Source of the DNA: UBA7960 sp964348755
Lineage (GTDB): Bacteria; Bacteroidota; Bacteroidia; Bacteroidales; UBA7960
Length of the DNA stretch: 64,000 nt
Reading direction: 5' to 3'
Assembly (NCBI GenBank): GCA_964348755.1
Contig: CAYGDW010000005.1
Coordinates: 7,409-71,408 of the forward strand
The translations under genes were made by a program, and so were the position numbers. Within the stretch, counting starts at the first letter, position 1. The number at the start of each line of letters is the position of its first letter. The notes below the pieces were generated by a model that worked only from the letters and a program-made list of their open reading frames with translations, ran no database searches and was not told the DNA's origin. Shown here in pieces: positions 24,756 through 33,718 of the stretch.

Positions 24756-27002
24756 ATGAAATCAAAAATAAAAACCATCATATTTGCTTCTCTCCTCCTT
24801 GCCTGGTCTGGCTTATATTCTCAGGTTGGCAGGTTGAGGGGGGTGGTTTATGAAAGTGTGAACAATGGCAATCAAATTAATTCGGTGCCTTTGGCCGGGG
24901 CTAATTTGGTTTGGCTTGGAACCACCCGAGGTGTGGCCACTGACGCCAATGGCCGTTTTGAATTGGTGATGCCCGGTAGGCTTCCCCACAAACTTGTGGT
25001 AAGCTATATTGGCTATGTAACCGACACCCTCGACATAAGCAGGGCCGACAACGAGATAAGGGTAGTACTCGAAGCTTCCCGAAACCTTGATGAAGTTGTG
25101 GTAGCCGGGCGCAGGCCCGGTGTACATTACTCAATTCTTGAGCCAATACTTACCAATATAATTACCACCAGCGAACTTCAGCGGGCGGCATGCTGCAACC
25201 TCTCAGAAGCTTTCGAAACCAACGCTTCAATTGATGTTTCTTATAGCGATGCGGTTTCGGGCGCCCAGCAAATTCAACTGCTTGGGCTGGCAGGAATTTA
25301 CAGTCAGATTCTTACTGAAAATGTCCCTACGCTTAGGGGGTTAGGCCAGCCGTTTGGCCTTACATTTACCCCTGGCCCCTGGATGGAATCCATCCAGGTT
25401 TCCAAAGGAGCGGCAAGCGTAATCAATGGATACGAATCTATAACAGGCCAAATTAATATTGAACTTAAAAAACCCGAAAAGGCAGAGGATTTGTTTTACA
25501 ACTTATTTGTAAACGATTTTGGCCGGTTAGAAAGTACCGTTAATGCCGCGCTTAAGATCAGCCCGAACTGGCATACCATGGTAATGGCCCATGGCGAGTT
25601 GGTTAGCAATATGATTGACCACAACCACGACACCTTTCTCGACCACCCACTGATAAGAAAGGTAAACCTGATAAACAGGTACCGTTACGATAAGCCCGGT
25701 GTTATGGAATCGCAGTTTGGTGTAAGGCTACTGCACGAAGGCCGTGAAGGCGGCCAAAAGTCTTTTTTTAATAACAACGAAAGCTGGGGCTCTGAAAACT
25801 TCTACGGTTTTGGAGTAAATACCCGCCGCTATCAAGCCTTTGCAAAAACCGGTTTCTTTTTCCGCAATATGCCCGATGCCAGCCTTGGCACACAGTTCGA
25901 CTTTTCGCACCATAGCCATACTTCGCATTATGGCCTTACCACATACGATGGCACCCAAAACACGTTTTATGCCAACGTTTTGTTCGAAAACACCATTGCC
26001 CGAAATCCCAACCACAGGTTTACCACGGGAGTTAGTTTTCTTTTCGACGATTATAGCGAGGCCCTTTCCGACAGCCTTTTCAAACGTCGCGAAGCCGTGC
26101 CGGGTGTTTTTGGGCAATACTCGCTGATTTTAGGAACACAATTCAATTTCAGCGCAGGTCTGCGTGCCGATTTTCATAATATTTACGGGACTTTTTTTAC
26201 TCCCCGCTTTCATGCCCGTTACAACCCAGGCCAGCGTACTACCTTACGGGCTTCGGCCGGAAAAGGGTTTAGAGTACCCAACCTGATAGCCGAAAATACT
26301 GGACTGCTGGTGAGCAACCGCCAAATTAGGGTGCTTGAAGAAATTCAACCCGAAAAGGCATGGAACTACGGGGGGAGTGTATCCCAGCAACTTACACTTC
26401 TTGGAAACGATGCCTCAATTACAATCGAATTTTACCGCACCGACTTTCAAAATCAACTTATTGTAGATTTGGATGCGGATGTAAATGAGGCCCGTTTTTA
26501 TAATCTCAACGGTAAATCTTTTGCCAACAATTTTCAGGTAGAAATGAGTTTTGAGCCACTTAGACGGTTTGAAATTACGGCAGCACTAAGGCATACCGAC
26601 GTAAAGACGACCATAAACGGAATGCTTGAAACCAGGCCATTTGTTAACCGCTACAGGGGCCTTCTTTCAGGCTCTTATGCCACGCGCAACAATCGTTGGC
26701 AATTCGACCTTACGGCACAGCTCAATGGCCCTGGCCGCATACCCTCTACAGGAATGCTGCCAGTGCAGTTTCAAATGCCCGACCAATCGCCTGCACACAC
26801 CATTTTACTGGGCCAGATTACCTATCGGCTCAGAGCACTCGAATTATACGTGGGCGGCGAGAACCTGACAAACTTCAAACAAATGAACCCGATCATTGCC
26901 TCGACCGACCCTTTCGGCGAAAACTTTGATGGCTCCATGATCTGGGGCCCGGTATCGGGTCGCAAAATTTACTTTGGACTCAGATACTCCCTCGAAAGGT
27001 AA
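24756..27002 (+). CDS. TonB-dependent outer-membrane receptor, metal-linked type
   Basis: 748 residues. A signal peptide (cleavage near LYSQ) is followed by a carboxypeptidase-regulatory-like domain (about 25-115: VPLAGANLVWLGTTRGVATDANGRFEL), a plug (115-240) and a 22-strand-type barrel ending in KIYFGLRYSLER. The plug has the segment QRAACCNLSEAFETNASIDV; I recall the ACCNLSE..ETN form from Bacteroidota receptors placed beside metal genes. The barrel loops are rich in His (DHNHDTFLDH, SHHSHTSHYG). Together with the two HMA genes upstream it points to uptake or handling of a metal or metal complex. The substrate is not known. Confidence 0.88.
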   Translation: MKSKIKTIIFASLLLAWSGLYSQVGRLRGVVYESVNNGNQINSVPLAGANLVWLGTTRGVATDANGRFELVMPGRLPHKLVVSYIGYVTDTLDISRADNEIRVVLEASRNLDEVVVAGRRPGVHYSILEPILTNIITTSELQRAACCNLSEAFETNASIDVSYSDAVSGAQQIQLLGLAGIYSQILTENVPTLRGLGQPFGLTFTPGPWMESIQVSKGAASVINGYESITGQINIELKKPEKAEDLFYNLFVNDFGRLESTVNAALKISPNWHTMVMAHGELVSNMIDHNHDTFLDHPLIRKVNLINRYRYDKPGVMESQFGVRLLHEGREGGQKSFFNNNESWGSENFYGFGVNTRRYQAFAKTGFFFRNMPDASLGTQFDFSHHSHTSHYGLTTYDGTQNTFYANVLFENTIARNPNHRFTTGVSFLFDDYSEALSDSLFKRREAVPGVFGQYSLILGTQFNFSAGLRADFHNIYGTFFTPRFHARYNPGQRTTLRASAGKGFRVPNLIAENTGLLVSNRQIRVLEEIQPEKAWNYGGSVSQQLTLLGNDASITIEFYRTDFQNQLIVDLDADVNEARFYNLNGKSFANNFQVEMSFEPLRRFEITAALRHTDVKTTINGMLETRPFVNRYRGLLSGSYATRNNRWQFDLTAQLNGPGRIPSTGMLPVQFQMPDQSPAHTILLGQITYRLRALELYVGGENLTNFKQMNPIIASTDPFGENFDGSMIWGPVSGRKIYFGLRYSLER

Positions 27003-27023
27003 AAGGCAATTTATTCTGAAAGG

Positions 27024-27050
27024 GCAGGCTGAAAGGCCTGCTTTTTTTTT
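27024..27050 (+). terminator. Intrinsic terminator of the metal operon
   Basis: GCAGGC - TGAAAG - GCCTGC followed by nine T, 21 bases after the receptor stop. Confidence 0.88.
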
Positions 27051-27090
27051 GAAAAAAATCGCCACTTTTGCGGAGTAAACCTGGTAATTA

Positions 27091-28905
27091 ATGATAAACC
27101 CCAAACACCTGCAAAATATTCAGCTCGCACTGCAAACCCTCCCGGAAAAACCCGGAGTGTACCAGTTTTTCGATGAGCAAGGCAAAATTATTTACATAGG
27201 TAAGGCTAAAAACCTGAAAAAGCGAGTGATATCGTATTTTAACCGCGACCAGTACGAAAGCGGAAAAGTGCTGGTTATGGTAAAGCGGGTAGCCGAAATT
27301 CAACATATTGTTGTGGACAGCGAACTTGATGCTTTGCTGCTCGAAAATAACCTGATTAAAAAATACCAGCCACGCTACAACATAATGCTCAAGGACGACA
27401 AAACCTATCCTTGGATTTGCATTAAGAACGAACCCTTTCCACGGATTTTTTCTACCCGCAATTTGGTTCGCGACGGTAGCAAATATTTTGGTCCATACGC
27501 CTCAGGCAAAATGATGCATGCACTGCTCGATCTTATTCGCCAGCTTTTTCAGTATCGTACGTGCCGTCTTCAGTTAACCGCCGAAAATATTAGGGCCCGG
27601 AAATTCAAGGTATGTCTTGAATACCATATTGGCAACTGCCAGGGCCCTTGCGAGGGTTTGCAAAGCCCCGATGATTACGCCGACACTATGGGCCAGATCG
27701 AAGATATTATAAAAGGTAACTTAAGCCAGGTAAAGACCCGCCTGAAAGAGTTAATGACCAAACTTGCCAGGGCCTTTGAGTTTGAAAAGGCTAATGCCGT
27801 TAAACAAAAAATTGAATTGCTCGAAAATTACCAGAGTAAATCAACTGTGGTAAGCATCTCGTTAACCAATATAGATGTTTTTTCGGTAATCAGCGACCAG
27901 GAAAACGGTTTTGTGAATTTTATGAAAGTAGTAAACGGCGCTGTGGTGCAGTCGCATACGCTCGAAATTCGCAAGAAACTCGATGAAAGCGATGCCGAAT
28001 TGCTCGAAATAGCAATTGTTGAACTTCGTCAGCGCTTTCAGAGCAATGCCTCAGAAACCGTTGTACCGATAAAGCCAGCCATGACCATTCCCAATGTTCG
28101 ATACGTGGTACCGCAAAAGGGCGACAAAAAAAAATTACTCGAGCTTTCAGAACGCAATGCAAAATATTTCAGGCTCGAAAAACTGAAACAAAAAGAACTG
28201 GTTGACCCCGAACGCCATACCCGGCGCATAATGCAAAAGATGAGGCAGGACTTGCATTTGCCTGTTGCTCCTATGTATATTGAGTGTTTTGACAACAGCA
28301 ATACCCAGGGCACCTATCCGGTTGCTGCCCTGGTAGTTTTTCGAAATGCTCGCCCCAGTAAAAAGGAATACCGGCATTTCAATATCAAAACCGTTGAAGG
28401 CCCCGACGACTTTGCGAGTATGGCCGAGGTGGTTTCGCGCCGTTACAGCCGTTTGCTTTCCGAAGGGCATCCTTTGCCCGACCTGGTAGTGGTCGATGGT
28501 GGTAAAGGACAGCTTAGCGCTTCCCTGGATGCTCTCGAAAAACTCGGCCTGCGTGGCAAAGTGCCAATAATTGGAATAGCAAAACGACTTGAAGAAATAT
28601 TTTTTCCGGGCGACAGCATACCAATTTATATTGACAAAAAGTCTGAAACCCTCAAAATTATTCAGCACCTGCGCGACGAAGCCCACCGGTTTGGCATAAC
28701 CCACCACCGCCAGCGCCGCCAAAAAGGAAGCCTCAAATCGCAACTAACAGAAATAAAAGGTATTGGCTCGCATACCGAAAAAGTGCTGCTAAACGCCTTT
28801 AAATCGGTTGCAGGCATAAAACGTGCCAGCCATAAGGAACTTGCCGCGGCAGTTGGAGTGGCTAAAGCAAAAATTTTAATAGAGTTTTTTGAAATCAAAG
28901 ATTAA
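27091..28905 (+). CDS. uvrC: UvrABC excinuclease subunit C
   Basis: 604 residues, the usual size. The GIY-YIG nuclease domain (about 14-95: KPGVYQFFDEQGKIIYIGKAKNLKKRV) makes the 3' cut. A UVR motif for UvrB contact lies near 205-240 (MTKLARAFEFEKANAVKQKIELL). The RNase H-like domain (about 375-540, with IECFDNSNTQGTYPVAALVVF and LVVVDGGKGQLSA) makes the 5' cut, and C-terminal helix-hairpin-helix repeats (LTEIKGIGSHTEKVLLNAFKSVAGIKRAS) bind DNA. It works in nucleotide-excision repair. The start codon at 27091 is directly after the previous terminator. Confidence 0.96.
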   Translation: MINPKHLQNIQLALQTLPEKPGVYQFFDEQGKIIYIGKAKNLKKRVISYFNRDQYESGKVLVMVKRVAEIQHIVVDSELDALLLENNLIKKYQPRYNIMLKDDKTYPWICIKNEPFPRIFSTRNLVRDGSKYFGPYASGKMMHALLDLIRQLFQYRTCRLQLTAENIRARKFKVCLEYHIGNCQGPCEGLQSPDDYADTMGQIEDIIKGNLSQVKTRLKELMTKLARAFEFEKANAVKQKIELLENYQSKSTVVSISLTNIDVFSVISDQENGFVNFMKVVNGAVVQSHTLEIRKKLDESDAELLEIAIVELRQRFQSNASETVVPIKPAMTIPNVRYVVPQKGDKKKLLELSERNAKYFRLEKLKQKELVDPERHTRRIMQKMRQDLHLPVAPMYIECFDNSNTQGTYPVAALVVFRNARPSKKEYRHFNIKTVEGPDDFASMAEVVSRRYSRLLSEGHPLPDLVVVDGGKGQLSASLDALEKLGLRGKVPIIGIAKRLEEIFFPGDSIPIYIDKKSETLKIIQHLRDEAHRFGITHHRQRRQKGSLKSQLTEIKGIGSHTEKVLLNAFKSVAGIKRASHKELAAAVGVAKAKILIEFFEIKD

Positions 28906-29041
28906 AGTCGAAATGCACCAAAGCCCTGCCGCCAGGCAGGCAAACCCTGCAACCCTTACAAGCCTTTCCGCATTTGGTCTTAATAAAATTTTTCTTTCCG
29001 CAAATTTTGTTGAAATTAGCGGCTTCAAAGAAGTTATAAAA

Positions 29042-30820
29042 ATGAAACTTCAGCCCTGGGTTGACAGGTTTTTGGTTTGGCGCCAGAAAAACATTGGCGA
29101 CCGCAATTTTATTCTCATTCTGTGTGTGCTAATTGGTTTGATGGCTTCTATTGCAGCCGTGGTACTTAAAACCGGTGTTCATTATTTCGAAGCCTGGGTC
29201 CGCAACACCTCAGAGCAGCATACAGAAAACTATTTGTTTCTGTTATTTCCGCTCACAGGCATATTAATTACAGTTTTTTATGTTAACAAATTTGTAAGGG
29301 ACGACATAAGCCATGGCGTTTCGCGCATATTGTATGCCATTTCGCGCAGCAAGGGCGTTATGAAATTGCATAATATGTGGTCGTCGGTAATTGCCTGCAC
29401 CTTTACAAGTGGTTTTGGTGGCTCAGTGGGTATGGAATCGCCAATAGTAAGCACCGGCGCTGCCATTGGGTCTAATGTAGCCCAGGCCGTAAAGCTTGGC
29501 CATAAACGCACCGTGTTGCTTATAGGATGCGGTGCCGCAGCCGCCATCGCGGCCATTTTTAAAGCGCCAATTGCAGGCCTTATCTTTGCCCTTGAAGTAC
29601 TTATGTTAGACCTTACAATGGCATCTATCATTCCGCTGCTTACCGCTGCAGTTACAGGCGCAATTTTTTCAGCCTTATTTCTTGGCGAAGGAATTGAGTT
29701 TTATTTTACCCTGAAAGACCCCTTTGATTATGGAGCCATTCCTTTTTATATTCTGCTGGGAGTATTTACCGGGGCGGTTTCGCTATATTTTACCTGGATG
29801 AACGGACGGGTCGAAGCTGGGATGAAAAAAATAAGCCAGCCTTTTAAGCGTGCCGTGTTGGGCGGTTCAATATTGGGCGTATTGATCTTCCTGTTCCCTC
29901 CCCTTTTTGGAGAGGGCTATTATACCATGCGCAGCATGCTCACGGGCCAACCCGAAAACTTGCTGGCAGAAAGCCCGTTTGGCCACCTGGTAGATCAATC
30001 AGGGTGGCTTTTCTTCGGTTTTCTGGTGTGTGTCCTGTTTTTCAAGGCAATTGCCACTTCGCTCACCACCGGTGCCGGTGGAATCGGAGGCGTGTTTGCA
30101 CCAAGCCTTTTTATGGGAGGTATTTCAGGATTTGTGTTTTCAAGGCTAATCAATACCTTTTCAGGATTTAAAGTTTCTGAACACAACTTTTCTCTGGTAG
30201 GAATGGCTGGCCTGATTGCTGGCGTAATTCATGCACCCCTTACAGCTATATTTCTTATAGCCGAAATTACAGGCGGCTACCAGCTTTTTATCCCTCTCAT
30301 CATTACTGCCTCCATTTCTTACCTTACGGTGAAATATTTTCAACCCCACTCGCTTTATTCAAAAAAACTGGCCGAAAAAGGCCATCTGATTACCCATCAC
30401 AAGGATAAGGCCGTGCTTACTTTGCTCAACATTGAATCGGTTATTGAAACAAACCTCGACCTCATTACACCCGAAATGACATTAGGCGATCTGGTGAAAG
30501 TTATTGCCAAATCGAAACGCAATATTTTTCCGGTACTCGATCCTGAGGGCAATTTTCTTGGAATTGTATGGCTCGACGATGTGCGAGAAATTATGTTCGA
30601 CCGCAGTAAGTACGACCAACTGAAAGTGCGCAATCTCATGTTTTTCCCCAAGGCAACCGTTGCCATTACTGACAGCATGGATACAGTGATGAAAAAATTC
30701 CGCGAAAGCGGCTTGTGGAATATGGCGGTGCTCGAAAACAGAAAATACAAGGGCTATATTTCGCGCTCAAACGTGTTCAATATTTACCGAAATATTCTTA
30801 TTGAATTTTCGGAAGAATAA
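29042..30820 (+). CDS. ClC-type chloride transporter with CBS pair
   Basis: 592 residues from the ATG at 29042; a start inside uvrC at 28889 would add 51 residues of no family character. The ClC membrane domain covers about 20-440. It has the gating glutamate region GGSVGMESPIVSTGAAIGS (Glu132) and the GGIGGVFAPSLFMGG filter motif. Two CBS domains follow (about 455-590), common regulators that bind adenine nucleotides. The kept gating Glu points to a Cl-/H+ exchanger rather than an open channel, by analogy with E. coli ClcA. The gene lies 136 bases after uvrC, without a clear consensus promoter. Confidence 0.9.
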   Translation: MKLQPWVDRFLVWRQKNIGDRNFILILCVLIGLMASIAAVVLKTGVHYFEAWVRNTSEQHTENYLFLLFPLTGILITVFYVNKFVRDDISHGVSRILYAISRSKGVMKLHNMWSSVIACTFTSGFGGSVGMESPIVSTGAAIGSNVAQAVKLGHKRTVLLIGCGAAAAIAAIFKAPIAGLIFALEVLMLDLTMASIIPLLTAAVTGAIFSALFLGEGIEFYFTLKDPFDYGAIPFYILLGVFTGAVSLYFTWMNGRVEAGMKKISQPFKRAVLGGSILGVLIFLFPPLFGEGYYTMRSMLTGQPENLLAESPFGHLVDQSGWLFFGFLVCVLFFKAIATSLTTGAGGIGGVFAPSLFMGGISGFVFSRLINTFSGFKVSEHNFSLVGMAGLIAGVIHAPLTAIFLIAEITGGYQLFIPLIITASISYLTVKYFQPHSLYSKKLAEKGHLITHHKDKAVLTLLNIESVIETNLDLITPEMTLGDLVKVIAKSKRNIFPVLDPEGNFLGIVWLDDVREIMFDRSKYDQLKVRNLMFFPKATVAITDSMDTVMKKFRESGLWNMAVLENRKYKGYISRSNVFNIYRNILIEFSEE

Positions 30821-30960
30821 TGCCGGGACACAGCAAAGCCAGGCCTGCATCTGGCAAGCTTTTCTGTTGGAGCGCTCCGCAATATTGATACCTGTATGGG
30901 CAAACCCTGCACAGCCAGGCGCAACCCTCTATCGACCAAATCAGGACCTGATCGAAGTTT

Positions 30961-33570
30961 CTAAAAATTCTTTTCCGGAAACAGGTCGAACCACCATTGA
31001 GGTTGATTTTTCAGGTAGCGTTCCCACCATGCCATTATTGTATTGTGCCACTCAATTCGTCGGTTGTAAGTTATTATCTGGTGGTCCTCGCCTTTTACTA
31101 AAATCAGTTCAACGGGTCTTCCCAAAATTTTCAGTGCGGTGTACATCTGAATGCTTTCGCCAGGAGGTACGTTGGTGTCGCTGTCGCCTGTTATTAGCAG
31201 CAGAGGTGTGTTAATCCTGTCGGCCAGGAACAGCGGGCTTTGCCCTACGTAAATATCGGGGCGGTTCCATGGGAATGCATCGGCGGTAGCTTCGGCGCTG
31301 TAGGCATATCCCCAGAAGCCTTCGCCCCAGTAACTCGAAATGGAGCTGATGCCGGCGTGCGATATGGCCGTTGCAAAAATGTTGGTGCGCGTCAGTAGCA
31401 GCATGGTCATAAACCCGCCGTACGAAGCCCCCGCGCAGCCCACCCTTGTAGTGTCGGTAAATGGGTGTGCAATCAGAAATGCTTTGGTAGATTCAATGAT
31501 TTCATCGGCCACTGTTATTCCCCAGTTGTTTACATGGGCAGCCGAAAATTCCTGCCCGAATCCAATGGCCCCGCTGGGTTGCATTACATATACCACATAT
31601 CCGTTTGAGGCCCAAAGATTAAATGGGTAGCGACCGCCAAATGTGCGGCCTACGGGCGTGGTTCCGGCATAGTAATATACTATTACCGGGTATTTCTTTT
31701 CGGGGTCAAAATCGGGTGGAAGGTAATACCTGCCTTTGATATTTACCTTGCCCGAAGTCGTAAAATTCCAGTCGCGGACCTGTCCAAAATGAACATGCCG
31801 GTAAGTGTGGCTTTCGGTGTCCTCGAGCAGCTGTATGCGGTTGTTTCTTAAGTTTATCGAATAAGCCTTTGGGGGTGCGCTTGCTTGTGAGCCTATAAAA
31901 GTTGCTATTGGTTCGTTTTGGGCAAAGTCGATGCTTGTTAGCATGTCCAGGCCGGTTTCAACCCTGCTGAAGCGCTCACGGTGCACATCATAGCGGTACA
32001 GCCGCTGGAAGTCTTTTTCAACTACCTGAAGGTAAATGTTGTTATCGGCCGGGTGCCAAAAAACCGACGATACCGATGGGTCGAAGTTAAGTGTGATGCA
32101 TTTTGCGCTGCGGGTTTGCAGGTCGAAAATATATGCCTGGCGGTCGTAGTTGTTTGGAATGGTTCCCTTAGGCACGTTTTCTCCCGCGCCTTCAAAGGCC
32201 GATGGCCCTCCTGTAGCAAGCAGTTTTGTGCCGTCGGGCGAGAAGGAGGCCGAAACTCCCCAGCCTTGGTCAACCAACAAGGTATCAACAGCCAGTGTGT
32301 TCAAATCAATAAGCAGCATATCTGACTTGCTGAAGGGCCGCTGCTGATAGTGGGGCCGAGTAAGACCGATGAGTAGGGTTTGCCCATCGGGGCTTATGTC
32401 CATTAGCGAAGTACTGACATTGCCAAAGGTAAGGCGGGTTTTTAAACCCGAAGCTACTTCATATTTATACAAAAAGCTGCGGTTTCTCCAGCCGCTTTGC
32501 CTGTCTTGCATTCCGAGCACCTGCCGCATGGTGGCATCGGCCCCCGACCCGTCTTCGATTACCGAATAAATTATGTATGAGCCATCGGGCGCCCAACGAA
32601 ACATGCCCAACTTTTCTTCATCCTCTAGAAAAGATCGCACCTGACCGGTTTCAATATTATGCCAGTGGATGGTCAATTTGTCGTTGCGGGTGGTTACATA
32701 GCTTAAAATACTGGCATCCGAAAGCCATGCGAAACGTGAGGCCCTCGAATGCCTGAACGAATGCACCAACCGGTTGTCAGAAGTGCGCCTGATATCAGTC
32801 CAGGTTTCAGTTTGGTCGGAGGGTGGCTGCGATTGTCTGAAGCTAAGGGCATAGTGCTTGCCATCGGCCGAAGGCTGAACGCGGGTAATTTTTACCCCAT
32901 CAAGAATATGGTTAATGTTTTTAATATTTATCGGGCTCAAAGTAAAGGCCAGGTCTTCAGGGCCAAAAGGCTCTTTTATTTCGAGGTTGGCCGTTAGGCG
33001 CCATTCAGGCCCTTGCTGAGGTGGTTTAAGGGTTTTTATTACAAGCAGGTGAGTGCCTCGGGGTAGTTTCAATTCCTTTGTTACCTTGCCTGTTGTTCCC
33101 TCCTGGTTTTCGAGTGTGGTTTTGGTTCCGATGCGGCTGCCGTTTAGGTATGCTTCAAGAAGATAGGGGCTGCGAATCTCTAACTGAGCCGATATCCAAC
33201 GGTCGGTCCGGATATAGGATGCAAGATAAGCTACCTGAGGTTGAGATGTTTGGCCGCCATCGTGCAAAACCAAAAATCCTTTTTCATCGGCAAAAGCCGC
33301 CTGCCAGCCTGCACTCATTCCGCCAAACCACTTAAAAGTCATGTTTTGCTCCGGGAAAAAGTCGGTTAGGTTTTTGTGCCTGAACGAAAGCAATTCAGCG
33401 TTTGAAAAGGGCTTGCCTTCCACATTTCTGATTTCATGGAATGCCGGATAACTAACCGGAAGGGGCCCAGTTGTGAGCCATTGCGAAATCACCACTTTTT
33501 CGGAACCAAGCAAAATGGAAGGAAAAAGCAGCAAAAAGAAAAATACATTGCTTTTAATTTTCATGTTCAT
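30961..33570 (-). CDS. S9 family prolyl oligopeptidase (DPP IV-like), exported
   Basis: 869 residues with a signal peptide (KIKSNVFFFLLLFPSILLGS). An N-terminal jellyroll-like part and a beta-propeller (to about 600, with repeats such as FRWAPDGSYIIYS, DISPDGQTLLIG and ASFSPDGTKLLATGG) precede the alpha/beta hydrolase domain. The catalytic triad is visible: Ser716 in GASYGG, Asp798 in GDSDTNVPP and His830 in GEDHQI. It should clip dipeptides or oligopeptides in the periplasm. It is transcribed toward the ClC gene and divergent from glyA. The exact S9 subfamily and peptide preference cannot be fixed here. Confidence 0.9.
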   Translation of the reverse strand: MNMKIKSNVFFFLLLFPSILLGSEKVVISQWLTTGPLPVSYPAFHEIRNVEGKPFSNAELLSFRHKNLTDFFPEQNMTFKWFGGMSAGWQAAFADEKGFLVLHDGGQTSQPQVAYLASYIRTDRWISAQLEIRSPYLLEAYLNGSRIGTKTTLENQEGTTGKVTKELKLPRGTHLLVIKTLKPPQQGPEWRLTANLEIKEPFGPEDLAFTLSPINIKNINHILDGVKITRVQPSADGKHYALSFRQSQPPSDQTETWTDIRRTSDNRLVHSFRHSRASRFAWLSDASILSYVTTRNDKLTIHWHNIETGQVRSFLEDEEKLGMFRWAPDGSYIIYSVIEDGSGADATMRQVLGMQDRQSGWRNRSFLYKYEVASGLKTRLTFGNVSTSLMDISPDGQTLLIGLTRPHYQQRPFSKSDMLLIDLNTLAVDTLLVDQGWGVSASFSPDGTKLLATGGPSAFEGAGENVPKGTIPNNYDRQAYIFDLQTRSAKCITLNFDPSVSSVFWHPADNNIYLQVVEKDFQRLYRYDVHRERFSRVETGLDMLTSIDFAQNEPIATFIGSQASAPPKAYSINLRNNRIQLLEDTESHTYRHVHFGQVRDWNFTTSGKVNIKGRYYLPPDFDPEKKYPVIVYYYAGTTPVGRTFGGRYPFNLWASNGYVVYVMQPSGAIGFGQEFSAAHVNNWGITVADEIIESTKAFLIAHPFTDTTRVGCAGASYGGFMTMLLLTRTNIFATAISHAGISSISSYWGEGFWGYAYSAEATADAFPWNRPDIYVGQSPLFLADRINTPLLLITGDSDTNVPPGESIQMYTALKILGRPVELILVKGEDHQIITYNRRIEWHNTIMAWWERYLKNQPQWWFDLFPEKNF

Positions 33571-33637
33571 TATTTTTCAATTGAGCGTTTTTATTAATTC
33601 CGGGTAAAAATAGCATTTTTGGGGGTTTTGTCCTAAA

Positions 33638-33667
33638 TTGACCGTTGTGGAAAATTGTTTAATTTTG
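33638..33667 (+). promoter_or_regulatory. Promoter of glyA
   Basis: TTG at 33638-33640, spacer of 19, exact -7 box TAATTTTG at 33660-33667. The glyA start codon is 51 bases downstream. Confidence 0.6.
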
Positions 33668-33718
33668 GGCCTGATTTTAAAGATTAAACCTCAATATTAT
33701 TAAAAATTCAGGAGTATC

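Noticed and set aside
30801..31214. 137-codon plus-strand frame after the ClC gene
   Set aside because: It mostly runs antisense to the S9 peptidase gene, whose catalytic domain and codon pattern are clear; there is no start context or family.
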